Positions 10,549-19,848 of a DNA stretch of 64,000 bases are shown here, piece after piece. How positions within the stretch are numbered: the stretch's first letter is position 1; every line of letters starts with the position of its first letter. The stretch spans positions 62,001-126,000 of the forward strand of contig NZ_WQNE01000006.1 in NCBI RefSeq assembly GCF_009759665.1. Reading direction: 5' to 3'. Under the pieces are notes generated by a model. It made no database searches. It saw nothing but the letters and a program-made list of their open reading frames with translations, and was not told the DNA's origin. The DNA comes from Bradyrhizobium cajani. GTDB lineage: Bacteria > Pseudomonadota > Alphaproteobacteria > Rhizobiales > Xanthobacteraceae. The translations under genes were made by a program, and so were the position numbers.

Positions 10549-12099
10549 ATGACTATGTATGCTCAGGTTTACTCCCAATTCCGGGAGGCGCAGGAACGCA
10601 CGGCCGAAGGCCGTGCAGCTGCACTATACTCCAGTTTGATCTCTGACCTCAGTCAGCTGAATTTCGCTGACGCGGATGACCGCCGGGCATTCCCTCCGAC
10701 CCTACACAGCATATTGGCAAGGCATGGACTGTTCGGGCTCACCACACCAGGAGAGCACGGCGGATTAGCTCTTCCGTTGCAGGAAGCCATCAACCTCATC
10801 TCCGCCACTGCATCCTTCGATGTCTCCGCTGCCTCTACCCTCGTCATCCATAACTTCCTGGCCTTGCCCTGCATCCAAGCGGCACCGCACATCCCCGAGC
10901 AAAAGCATATCATTTGGGGTGCAACACGTGGCGATCTCTGCGCTTTCGCTTTGACGGAGCCCGGAGCTGGCTCGGCCCCGAGGCACATAGAGGCTTCGGC
11001 TCTCATGCGCGGAGATAAAGTTCGTATCTCTGGCCGCAAGATCTGGATCGGCCTCGCTGACTGGGCTCGCTGGATCGTTTGCTTTGCGCGCGCGTCTGGA
11101 CCCGATGCGAAAGGTCGCCTCGTTGGCGTACTCGTTGACAGGCAAGCTCCAGGCCTAAAGGTCACGCACGAGCATCGCACACTCGGTCTACGCGGCATCA
11201 TTCAGAATACCCTGGAGTTCCACGATGTCGAGGTGCCGCGTTCGTACGTGCTCTCTCGCGATCAAGACGGCTGGGGCGCGGCGGCATCTAGTATGAACCG
11301 CGGCCGTGTCGGTGTGGCTGCTATGGGTCTTGGAGCCCTTGAGCGCGCTATCCAGGTCGCAGCCTCTTATGCAAGCCATCGTCGGCTCGGTAAACTGCAT
11401 ATGATCGAGAACAGCTACATCAAGCAGTTATTTGGACAGATGGTGCTGCGGCGGGAAGTCGTGAAGGCGATGCTGGCCGCATCCTGCCGACTTGTTTCAG
11501 CGCAGGGCGCGCCAAACGTCCACCTTGCGTCGGCAACGAAGGTTTTGTCCTCGGAGTGGTGCGGCCTTGTCGCTGATCAATGCGTCCAGCTGTTAGGTGG
11601 CCGTGGTTACGACGAGGGAGCGCCTTTAGCCAAAATCTATCGAGACGCTCGCATCCTTCGCATCTTCGAAGGTCCGACTGAGGCACTCCTATCACATCTC
11701 GGCCGCTGCCTCCTCTCTAAAGCCACGCGTGACGAAATAGCCAATCTCTTTCGGTCAGTTGGAGCGGCATCAGTCCATGCTGCTGCAATCGATGAGCTCT
11801 CTGGGCTCAATGAGACCGACGGTGCCGTGCTGATCTATGCGGGTTGGCTCACCACATTGGGGCTGGCAAAAGCTGTCATGTCTGCTGGTTGCTTCTCTGC
11901 CTCAGATTGCGCGGCAGCGGCGGCTGACCTGGTCAGTTCCGAACTTGCAACTCTCCGTACTCGCTCGCCGACTCGGCAATCTGTCGAAGTCCGCGATCGG
12001 GCTAGTCGGACTCTGACCACCTTCCTTGAAGACGCGGCTTGTTCTATTCGCTCACCTGTCCTCACGGACGATTACCTTAGATTGGTGCAGTATGTCTGA
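10549..12099 (+). CDS. acyl-CoA dehydrogenase-family flavoprotein
   Basis: The protein (516 aa from this ATG, 528 aa from a TTG at 10513) has the acyl-CoA dehydrogenase fold. A helical N-terminal domain carries GLFGLTTPGEHGGLALP, the middle domain has the flavin-contacting FALTEPGAGSAP and RKIWIGLADWARWIVCFARA, and the C-terminal domain has LLGGRGYDEGAPLAKIYRDA followed by RILRIFEGPTEALL. The last holds the glutamate (FEG) that is the usual catalytic base. About 130 residues beyond the usual end are unassigned. It could oxidise an acyl-CoA or act as a related flavin monooxygenase. Neither start has a strong ribosome-binding site. It is monocistronic, with no partner genes that name a pathway. 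Confidence 0.85.
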   Translation: MTMYAQVYSQFREAQERTAEGRAAALYSSLISDLSQLNFADADDRRAFPPTLHSILARHGLFGLTTPGEHGGLALPLQEAINLISATASFDVSAASTLVIHNFLALPCIQAAPHIPEQKHIIWGATRGDLCAFALTEPGAGSAPRHIEASALMRGDKVRISGRKIWIGLADWARWIVCFARASGPDAKGRLVGVLVDRQAPGLKVTHEHRTLGLRGIIQNTLEFHDVEVPRSYVLSRDQDGWGAAASSMNRGRVGVAAMGLGALERAIQVAASYASHRRLGKLHMIENSYIKQLFGQMVLRREVVKAMLAASCRLVSAQGAPNVHLASATKVLSSEWCGLVADQCVQLLGGRGYDEGAPLAKIYRDARILRIFEGPTEALLSHLGRCLLSKATRDEIANLFRSVGAASVHAAAIDELSGLNETDGAVLIYAGWLTTLGLAKAVMSAGCFSASDCAAAAADLVSSELATLRTRSPTRQSVEVRDRASRTLTTFLEDAACSIRSPVLTDDYLRLVQYV

Positions 12100-12190
12100 T
12101 ATCTGGCGGATGCCGGACGTCTTTCCACCTGGTGGTCCTGGCAGCCGCCGGCCAGTCCTCGCCATCAGCGTTTGAGGCGCCGAAAGCATC

Positions 12191-12415
12191 ATGCCCTTAA
12201 ACAATTGCGCTGAGGGCGCATTGAGAGGCACCGCCTTGGGAGCCCAACTGGACCTTCATAGCCAGCGTGGGGCCGATCGTGCCGCCACTATGCTGACGAT
12301 GATCAGGACCTGTCGCCTCAGCGACGTCGAGCCCAAGGCCTGTCTCACCGAGATCCTGACCCGGATCGCCGACCTTCCCGCGACACGCCTGCACGAACTG
12401 CTGCCCTGGGAATGA
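12191..12415 (+). pseudogene. IS66-family TnpC C-terminal remnant
   Basis: The frame reads MLTMIRTCRLSDVEPKACLT then EILTRIADLPATRLHELLPW and a stop. This matches the end of intact TnpC in the window (SLIETCKLIGVEPHAYLADV and RIVNDHPNSQIDELLPW). Only the last 50 or so residues remain. Confidence 0.75.
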
Positions 12416-12613
12416 AAGCTCCTGCACCAGGCCGATAAGCCCGCCGGTCAGCAAGCCGCAGAGCTCATTGTGCCCGCGCACATGCGTCAATGAGGCGGTT
12501 TTCGTCGTATGCGTGCTCACCTCCTCACGTGAGACACTATGATGCTCTGCGAACACACCGATTGCGGATCTTCGATCGGCAAGAATCGCATTTGAGTCGA
12601 TCGCGCACCCTGT

Positions 12614-15507
12614 TCAGTTGAAGCGGACACCAGGGCCTAGTCGGTCCCGCAGTGCCTCCCGACTAATGACAAGATTATTGAGGTTCAGGTCCGGTCGTCT
12701 TGCTGCCAATCGCCGAACCAGTTCCCGGGTGCCGTCCACGACAAAGACGCCGCAGTCATAACCGTTCTGCTGCTGTCTTATCGGTACCCGTTGCAGGTTA
12801 GCGTCGAGCCGTCGTGCGAGTTCCGCTGCGTGCCTGTCATTGTATCCCTGGGTGGAGTCATAGTGATAGGCGACCGGCCGGCCCCGATCGCGGCGATCAA
12901 CCAGCAGCAGCGACCAGTGACTGCCGCGCCGATGTCTATCCGTATCGCTGGCATCGCTCACCGGCAGGAATAAGAAGTCGGCTGTATCATAGCGAACCCA
13001 TCCTAATGCTCGTTCGGCGACCTCCTTAAAGGGAGATCGCAACATCTGGGCTATCAGGGGATCCACGAACCGCGTTCGGGCGGCGAGATCCGGATTGTTT
13101 TGCTGCAACTCGTGCGCCAGGAGCTCATAATCCCGCTGGATATGCTCGTCACCCAGCCACTGCGTGGGGCCCAGAACGGGCCCGCTGCGATGGTCGGAAT
13201 AGGCAGCGGTAGCCGTTGGGCCAAGCTGAGCACCCGGGACAGGGGGCGGGCGAGGATCGTGGATGAATTGCGCGTCGCCGCCTCTTCGGCGCCCCAATGT
13301 GATCGAGTAGGTCTCACCGTCCATGGAGACCTTCATTGGGCCGCTGAACTGGGTCGGCCGGCCCTCGATGTTATCCGGAACACCGAGCAGGAAATCCGGT
13401 ACCGGCTTGGAGCCATCCTGCCAATCCTCGCCGGCTCGGTATCCGATGTCGTCAAGTTCCTGAAGCACGCCCGACCGCCCGACGAAGAATTCGGGTTTAC
13501 CGCCGGAGTTGAGCACCGGCGCTGACTGAGCATCATCTTGCATCTGCTGCGGTGTGTACGGCAAATCAACGAAAGAGTTGAGCCCACGGTAGATGTCCGT
13601 CGACTGAGCTGGCGTGTGTGGTGGTTCGGTGAAGAGCGGCGGTGTGGCGGCAGCCCCACCCAAGGGCGCTGACTGAGCATCGTCTCGCATCTGCTGCGGC
13701 GTGTACGGCAAATCAACCAAAGAGTTGAGCCCGCGGTAGATGTCCGACGACTGAGCTGGCGTGTCTGGTGGCTCGGTGAAGAGCGGCGGTCTGTCGGCAG
13801 CCCCACCCACGGGCGCTGCCTGAGCATCGTCTCGCAGCTGGGGCGGTGTGTACGGCAAATCAACCAAAGAGCTGAGATCGGGGTAGATGTCCGACGACTG
13901 AGCTCGCGAGTAGGATGGTTCGGTGAAGAACGGCGGTCTTCGTGCAGCCCCACCCACCGGCGCTGATTGAGCATCATCTCGCATCTACTGCGGCGTGTAC
14001 GGCAAGTCAACCAAAGAGTTGAGACCGCGGTAGATGTCTGACGACTGAGCTGGCGCGTCTGATGGTTCGGTGAAGAGCGGCGGTCCGGCGGCAGCCCTAC
14101 CCACCGGCGCGGACTCAGCATCGTCTTGCATCTGCTGCGGTGTGTATGGGAGATCAACGAAAGAATTGAGACCGCGGTAGATGTCTGACGACTGAGCTGG
14201 CGTGTTAGATGGTCCGGTGAAGAGCGGCGGTCTCCCCGCAGCCCCACCCGCGGACTGAGCATCGTCTCTCACCTCCTGCAAGGAGTGCGGCAGATCAACC
14301 AAAGAGTCGAGACCTCGGTAGATCGCGGACGACCCATCTGGCACCGCTTCCGGCGTCGGCCACTCGAAATCGGACGGCAGGTGCGGCGACCACGTTGAGT
14401 TCGACTCGCCAGGCCGCGGCTGTCCACCCGTCTGGTCAGGGGAGACGCCCAGCGCAGCGTTCGCCTCGAGAGCAATAGGTAGCTCCGAAGACGATCGAAG
14501 CCCATGTCGGCGTTTCGACTGGCTTTTTTAAAGTCCGTGTGATCGTCGTTCAAAGACTTTTGCTGTTCACTGGTGCCGGTGAGTCGGCTCACTATGCTCC
14601 GTCGCCCCTCCCTTTGAAGCCACCCCCCGAATCTTCGTTGGTTCTGGGCCAGATTTTGAACAACTTTTCTCCGGCTGTCCTCGGGTTTAAGCATGCTCAG
14701 CTCTGCCTTTTCCAGGTCATCTATGATGCGAGCGTCATCGGGGTAAAGATGCAATGTGGGCGACGGGGCAGCACGACGGCTGGGCTTCCGAGATGCACCC
14801 GCTGCGGAAACAGCCTCGGCCTCGCCAACCTTCTTTAACGCGATCAATATATGCTCGTCCTTCGGGGACCACTTCTGAGCGAATTCAATGCGCGCGGCGT
14901 GGTCTAGCCCGGATATCGAGTAGCCCGCACCATTAAGCGCTTTAGAAAATCTGCGAAGACTACGATCATAAAGAGCGACGCTGCCCGGCGTCATGCCGCT
15001 GGCCTTAAGCCGCTCTGAGAGGGGCGCGTCGTCCGCTGAGGGCATTGTGCGCGGCCGCCCGCCAGAAGATACAAAGCTCGGATCATGATACGCACGAAGG
15101 ACACCCAACCCCTTCTTCATGTCTTCGTCCTTCGGGAAGTTGGTCTTGACGTAACGGACCAGGGCCTCATGATCCCCCAGATCAATCGTTTGGCGATGAG
15201 CGCCAAGATGATTTCCTAGTCGACGAAGCGCCTGAGTGTAGCGCTTAACTGTCTTCGGCGTCGGGCTCTTCTGAGCCTCATATTGGGCAATCGCCTTGTC
15301 GATAGTGTCCCGCTGTTCTGTAGAGAGATGGGGATGGTGGTTGTGGCCGCCACCAGAGACAGGACTCGGGTCGGTTGGGCGCGCCTCGGTCAAGTGCTGC
15401 TCAAAGACCTCTTGCGCGTCATGGCCCCCCTGGTGCTCGTCCGGAACAGCTTGCTGCGCCCGGGACCAAGCTGGGACATTGGACGGATCACAATTATATG
15501 GGTCCAT
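12614..15507 (-). pseudogene. nopD: NopD-like type III effector (C48/Ulp1 protease), disrupted
   Basis: One gene is split into three. The N-terminal part starts at the ATG 15507 (GAGG seven bases upstream; MDPYNCDPSNVPAW) and carries tandem helical segments. A frameshift near 14480 moves the sense frame to the one reading PIALEANAALGVSPDQTGGQ. That frame runs through three copies of a roughly 46-residue repeat and ends at an amber codon (13985-13987), where sister repeats have CAG. A third part continues with MRDDAQSAP, three more repeats and an intact C48 domain. In it the triad His (HWSLLLVDR), Asp (YHYDS) and Cys (QQQNGYDCG) is complete. The C48/XopD-like proteases remove SUMO in plant cells. 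A tts box lies 46 bp upstream. Unless the stop is suppressed, no full effector is made. Confidence 0.8.
13500..14340 (-). repeat. six tandem repeats inside the nopD-like gene
   Basis: A unit of about 140 bp encoding about 46 residues occurs six times, each with the core DIYRGLNSLVDLPYTPQQ or a variant. The copies differ by a few substitutions, including L/F in SLVDL, an E-P-P/E-P-S change and the CAG-to-TAG change at 13985. Leu-rich SLVDLP cores in an effector recall repression (EAR-like) motifs, but that is inference. Confidence 0.85.
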
Positions 15508-15552
15508 GCTAGCCTCACGTCCAAGAAACAATTGAGTTGATCGTATTATGGA

Positions 15553-15572
15553 TAGGCTTTCCAGAAGCTGAC
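15553..15572 (-). promoter_or_regulatory. tts box upstream of nopD-like gene
   Basis: The minus strand reads GTCAGCTTCTGGAAAGCCTA, close to the TtsI-binding tts-box core GTCAGCTTNTCGAAAGCTA. It lies 46 bp upstream of the ATG at 15507 and fits flavonoid/TtsI-dependent effector expression. Confidence 0.85.
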
Positions 15573-15579
15573 GAGGCCG

Positions 15580-16196
15580 TCGCCGAATCAATGCATAGCC
15601 ACATCTCCAAAAGGAAACTGTCCCGCGCCTCTCAATCGTCGCGGGGTTTCATGGGATTCAGAACCCGCCTTGCTCGCAGCCGAGAGGCCTTCCGGCGGCA
15701 TGGGACCCGATGCCTCGTCATTGCTCTGGTTGCAAAACGGCATACCGGCGGCTCCGCACTTGACCGCGGTCGATCTTCTCTCGCGGTTGGAAGTGTATGC
15801 GCCCGGTCGGTCCAGCGGCTGACGCGCCTTCCATTTTCCGGACAATGCGAAGACGACCGGCAGCGATCAGATCTATCTGGGCCGCGCGGGCGCAGTGTTC
15901 GTGCTCGGGAACAGACGGATCACCTTTGACATCGAGGTATTCGACATCCTCCGACACACCGTCGACATCTTCCTCGGGACGCGACCGGCGGCATCGAGTG
16001 ACAATGAAGGGCCGTTCGTTGGCATGTTGTCCAATCACTTTCGAGCTTGATCGGATGGGCCCAGCTGTAGTCGAAGTCCCAGAGATAATGTATCGTCTTT
16101 CCTGCGATGTCACAGAGCCGCGCCTTTGCAAAATGTCGATGGACTTCTGTCGACACCTTCTCGCGGCACATGGCATATGCGAGTTTCACGATCTCT
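15580..16196. other. no recognisable gene
   Basis: A plus-strand frame (for example RITFDIEVFDILRHTVDIFL around 15920) stays open, but I recognise no family and no ribosome-binding site. It may be debris of another effector. Confidence 0.3.
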
Positions 16197-16235
16197 TTGA
16201 AGAGATCGGCTTATGTCTATGCTTGACCATAACGT
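16197..16235 (+). repeat. fragment of IS66 left-end sequence
   Basis: The sequence GAGATCGGCTTATGTCTATG and the following CTTGACCATA nearly match GAGATCGGCTTGTGTCTAAG plus CTTGACCATA at 16959-16988, just inside the intact IS66 element. It is a short relic of a related element. Confidence 0.55.
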
Positions 16236-16330
16236 TAAATCGGATTTCCGCTGGACAGATGGGTGGGTTCCAGGCAGAAGGGCATCGACCCACACCGGCC
16301 GCTTTCGCTTTTGTGAATCGCGTCGGGTTC

Positions 16331-16349
16331 GTCAGCTTTCGGAAAGCTA
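16331..16349 (+). promoter_or_regulatory. orphan tts box
   Basis: GTCAGCTTTCGGAAAGCTA is a near-perfect tts-box core, preceded by TC and followed by GTCCC. It points to the plus strand, but no effector-like frame follows before the IS66 element at 16891. Confidence 0.75.
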
Positions 16350-16351
16350 GT

Positions 16352-16882
16352 CCCTGTACGGTGACGTCGAAGTTAGCGGTGCGTGGTAGGGACAGCGCTT
16401 GCCCCGTGTATGCGTGGGGCTTTTGGGCGCCGAGTCACGTTTCTGCTAACTTCAACCAGCGCGGGCGTGGCAGCGACAGCGTCTGATCCACCGGCCTGAC
16501 CAACGCCGAGTCGCGCCCTTGCTGCTCCCGGTGTGAGACTGGGATCATATGAAAAACCACCAGACGACATCTTCCAGATTAAACTAATAGCCAGCTTGCG
16601 CCCGCTCCGCGGAGAGCGGGTCCAAGCCGTAAATTCGAAAATTGTTAAATGACCTTGTAATCGGCTCGGCGCAAACGTTTGCTTGGAACGAACACGGTGC
16701 GTAGTGTTATCATTTTTGGTCCGGTTTTGAGATCTTCAACCAGAGCCGGACCTCAGCGAAAGCGCAGTGACGAGGACAAGGGCAAGGATTGTTGCGCAGC
16801 GCGTGGCGAGCGTGTCGTTTGCGCAGTGGTGCTACGGCACGCATTGTCGCTGACAGCAGCTGTTTGGCTGACGAGGTCAGTA
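16352..16882. other. no recognisable gene downstream of the orphan tts box
   Basis: The only plus-strand frame (16679-16894) is short, basic and without a clear ribosome-binding site. The region up to the IS66 insertion looks decayed. Confidence 0.35.
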
Positions 16883-16967
16883 GAGAAACGGTAAGCGCTG
16901 TTTCGGCCCCACCTTCCATTGAAGGCGTCGAGCGAAGAATGATCGATCTCTGATTGGAGATCGGCTT

Positions 16968-17420
16968 GTGTCTAAGCTTGACCATATGCTTGAGCCTAGG
17001 ACCTCGGTTCGTCGGGTCGAGGTCATCACGGAGACCGGCCGACGCCGGCAGTTCTCGGCCGACGACAAGGCGCGGTTCGTCGAGGAGACGCTTGCCCCGG
17101 GTGCCGTGGTATCGGAGGTCGCGCGGCGGCACGGATTGTCGCCGCAACAGCTGTTTACGTGGCGCCGGCAAATGCGACAACCGGTTGCGATCCCTGTGGC
17201 TCCCGAGCCGCAGACGTTCGTGCCCGCTGTCGTTACCCCATCGTCCACGCCGCCGGAGCGCTCACCGCGGCAGCGCCGACGCCTCCGGAAGGCGCCCGAG
17301 GGCGGCGAGAACAGCGGCATCATCGAGCTCGAGATCAACGGCGTCGCGGTTCGAGTCGGCGGAGGCGCGGATGCCGCGACGGTTGCGGCCGTGATCCATG
17401 CGCTGAAGACCTGCACGTGA
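16968..17420 (+). CDS. tnpA: IS66 accessory protein TnpA
   Basis: The 150-residue protein has the IS66 TnpA (IS66 Orf2-like helix-turn-helix) pattern. FSADDKARFVEETLAPGAVV and SEVARRHGLSPQQLFTWRRQ form the DNA-binding domain, and the C-terminal block IIELEINGVAVRVGGGADAA is family-typical. It is the first gene of the element and its stop codon overlaps the GTG of tnpB, which implies coupled translation. Confidence 0.88.
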   Translation: MSKLDHMLEPRTSVRRVEVITETGRRRQFSADDKARFVEETLAPGAVVSEVARRHGLSPQQLFTWRRQMRQPVAIPVAPEPQTFVPAVVTPSSTPPERSPRQRRRLRKAPEGGENSGIIELEINGVAVRVGGGADAATVAAVIHALKTCT

Positions 17421-17773
17421 TCGGTCCGACGGGCACGGTGCGGGTGATGGTGGCGACCAGGCCGGTCGACTTCCGCAAGGGTGCCGAAGGGCTCGCGGCC
17501 CTGGTGCGTGAGAGCATCCAGGCCGATCCGTTCTCCGGCGCCGTGTATGTGTTCCGCGCCAAGCGCGCCGACCGGGTGAAGCTGATCTATTGGGACGGCA
17601 CGGGTGTGTGCCTGTTCGCCAAGCGGCTTGAGACCGGTTCGTTCTGCTGGCCCAACGTGCAGGATGGGGTCATTCGCCTGACTGCGGCGCAGCTGTCGGC
17701 CTTGCTCGAAGGATTGGACTGGAAGCGCGTCCACGCTGCGCGCGAGACACCGTCGCCGATCCAGGCGAGTTGA
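17417..17773 (+). CDS. tnpB: IS66 accessory protein TnpB
   Basis: The 118-residue protein carries the TnpB signature: VMVATRPVDFRKGAEGLAAL at the start, VYVFRAKRADRVKLIYWDG in the middle, and CLFAKRLETGSFCWP. TnpB is needed for IS66 transposition, but its biochemical role is unknown. The GTG start at 17417 overlaps the TGA of tnpA by three bases. Confidence 0.9.
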   Translation: MIGPTGTVRVMVATRPVDFRKGAEGLAALVRESIQADPFSGAVYVFRAKRADRVKLIYWDGTGVCLFAKRLETGSFCWPNVQDGVIRLTAAQLSALLEGLDWKRVHAARETPSPIQAS

Positions 17774-17842
17774 ACTGCGGCACAGTGAATCAGTATGCAT
17801 GTCGCGCTCGCGGGGGGCCGTGACGCATGGTGTAATCGCATC

Positions 17843-19372
17843 ATGGCGACGACGGCCGACACGCTTCCGGACGATCCCGGCACGCTCAAGGCGATGCTGC
17901 TGGCCGAACGGGCGCGCGCCGCGCGGCTCGAGCAGATCATCAAGGAGTTGCAGCGTCATCGCTTCGGCCGCCGGGCCGAGACGCTGCCGGAGGACCAGTT
18001 ACTACTCGGCCTGGAGGATGTCGAGCAGGTCGAGGCGAGTGGTGATGCCGCGACCGATGCAGCCAATGCGGCCGAGCGATCAAGCCGAGCCGCACGGCGC
18101 CGCAGGAACAGAGGAGCGCTGCCGGCGCATCTGCCGCGGGTCGAGATGCTGATCGACCTCGACGGTCACGCCTGCCCGTGCTGTCAGCAGGCGCTGCACC
18201 GGATCGGCGAGGATGTGAGCGAACGACTGGATATCGTCCCGGCCCAGCTCCGGGTCCTAGTCGTAAGGCGGCCGAAGTATGCCTGCCGGGCCTGCGAGAC
18301 CATGGTGCAGGCACCGGCGCCAGCGCGGCTGATCGAGGGCGGGCTACCGACCGAGGCCACCGTGGCGCAGGTGCTCGTCGCCAAATATGCCGACCATCTG
18401 CCGCTGTATCGGCAGGCTCAGATTTACGCCCGCCAGGGCCTCGACCTGGATCGCTCGACCCTGGCCGACTGGGTCGGGCGGGCAGCCTTCCTGTTGCGGC
18501 CGGTGCATGAGCGGCTGCTCGCGAGGCTGAAGCAGTCGCCCAAACTGTTTGCCGACGAGACCACCGCCCCGGTGCTCGATCCCGGACGCGGCCGCACCAA
18601 GACCGGCCAGCTCTGGGCCTATGCCCGCGACGACCGGCCCTGGGGCGGCACGGACCCGCCCGCCGTCGCCTATGTCTACGCTCCCGATCGCAAGGCCGAA
18701 CGGCCGATCGCCCACCTCGCGGGTTTTGCCGGCATCCTCCAGGTCGACGGTTATGCTGGCTATCGGGTCCTGGCCGAGCGCGGTGACGTTGAACTGGCGT
18801 TCTGCTGGTCCCATGTGCGCCGGCGCTTCTACGAACTCGCCGCGGCCGGTCCCGCACCGATCGCCAGCGAGGCGCTCGAACGTATCGCCGGGCTCTACGT
18901 CATCGAAGCCGAGATCCGCGGCCGCACCGCCGACGAGCGTCGCGCCGTCCGCCAAGAGAAGAGCCGGCCGATCGTCCACGAGTTCGAACCCTGGCTGCGC
19001 GCCAAGCTTGATCTGATCAGCCAGAAGACCAAACTCGCGGAGGCCATTCGATATGCACTGTCGCGTTGGGACGGGCTGACGCGCTTCATTGCCGACGGCC
19101 GCATCGAGATCGATTCCAACGTCGTCGAGCGCGCTATCCGCCCAATCGCGCTCAACCGCAAGAACGCTCTGTTCGCTGGCTCGGACGGCGGCGGCGAACA
19201 CTGGGCCGTCATCGCCTCACTGATCGAAACCTGCAAGCTCATCGGCGTCGAACCCCACGCCTATCTCGCCGACGTCATCACCCGCATCGTCAACGACCAC
19301 CCGAACAGCCAGATCGACGAACTGCTACCCTGGGCCTATCTCACTACCCAAGAACGCTCGCCCGTGGCCTGA
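17843..19372 (+). CDS. tnpC: IS66 transposase TnpC
   Basis: The 509-residue DDE transposase has the N-terminal leucine-zipper (KAMLLAERARAARLEQIIKE), a zinc-binding region (CPCCQQ and CRACE), and the catalytic core. SPKLFADETTAPVLDPGRGR carries the first acidic residue, ILQVDGYAGYRVL the second, and the region DSNVVERAIRPIALNRKNAL lies in the C-terminal part. The end IDELLPW is conserved. I chose the ATG at 17843 (MATTADTLPDDPGTLKAMLL); an upstream ATG at 17795 would add 16 non-conserved residues. No frameshift is visible, so it should be functional. Confidence 0.92.
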   Translation: MATTADTLPDDPGTLKAMLLAERARAARLEQIIKELQRHRFGRRAETLPEDQLLLGLEDVEQVEASGDAATDAANAAERSSRAARRRRNRGALPAHLPRVEMLIDLDGHACPCCQQALHRIGEDVSERLDIVPAQLRVLVVRRPKYACRACETMVQAPAPARLIEGGLPTEATVAQVLVAKYADHLPLYRQAQIYARQGLDLDRSTLADWVGRAAFLLRPVHERLLARLKQSPKLFADETTAPVLDPGRGRTKTGQLWAYARDDRPWGGTDPPAVAYVYAPDRKAERPIAHLAGFAGILQVDGYAGYRVLAERGDVELAFCWSHVRRRFYELAAAGPAPIASEALERIAGLYVIEAEIRGRTADERRAVRQEKSRPIVHEFEPWLRAKLDLISQKTKLAEAIRYALSRWDGLTRFIADGRIEIDSNVVERAIRPIALNRKNALFAGSDGGGEHWAVIASLIETCKLIGVEPHAYLADVITRIVNDHPNSQIDELLPWAYLTTQERSPVA

Positions 19373-19393
19373 GAACATCGCTTACGAGAAACG

Positions 19394-19848
19394 GGCCTGC
19401 AACGATTCCGAAGCAAACCGAAAAAACAGCTTGTGCCGCGTGTGTTGGATGCGTGATGCCCGCCCTTAGCCCTAAGCTCAAGGGCTAAAGGCGGGGAAAT
19501 TAGCCAGCTATCAGGAAAGTCTAACGGGCCAACGGTCCTGCTTGTGTGCAAGCGCAGCCCATTCAGGCTTTGACGCGCCAGGGCACAAGCTCATCAACCT
19601 GAGTGACCGGCCAGCCTCTCTCTGAACATTCTCCCCTCGCCGCACTACTTCCAGAGAGCTTCTCTTGAGCGTGCCCCTCCAACGTCCGAAGGGCCGCGGT
19701 GAGCTTCGCTAACACGTCGGGCGCGCGTTCAGGGCGCCACATCCATGTTCCCTGCCGTGGGTGCGCTGTCGGAGGCGCTGCGGCTGTCCGGCATCGATCG
19801 CGAAAGATTCACTCGCGGGCCTCGGGTCTGTTGCAACCTCCGAAACAC
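19394..19848. other. no gene; contains a tiny IS66 relic
   Basis: Apart from a 13-codon relic at 19563-19601 that reads QVDELVPWRVKA and a stop on the minus strand, resembling a TnpC C-terminus, I see no coding region between the IS66 element and nopT. Confidence 0.4.

Larger units (their letters stand above)
16891..19385 (+). mobile_element. complete IS66-family insertion sequence
   Basis: The left end GTAAGCGCTGTT (16891) and the right end, which reads GTAAGCGATGTT on the minus strand (ending 19385), form terminal inverted repeats with the GTAA start typical of IS66. Both ends are flanked by the same 8-bp sequence GAGAAACG (16883-16890 and 19386-19393), the size of IS66 target duplications. 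The 2495-bp element carries tnpA, tnpB and tnpC intact and could be active. Confidence 0.93.

Noticed and set aside
13104..13119. A sigma-54-like sequence on the minus strand (TGGCGCACGAGTTGCA)
   Set aside because: It lies inside the coding region of the nopD-like gene, with no gene start or NifA site at the proper distance.
17940..18857. A 305-codon minus-strand frame inside tnpC
   Set aside because: It is an Arg-rich shadow of the intact transposase.
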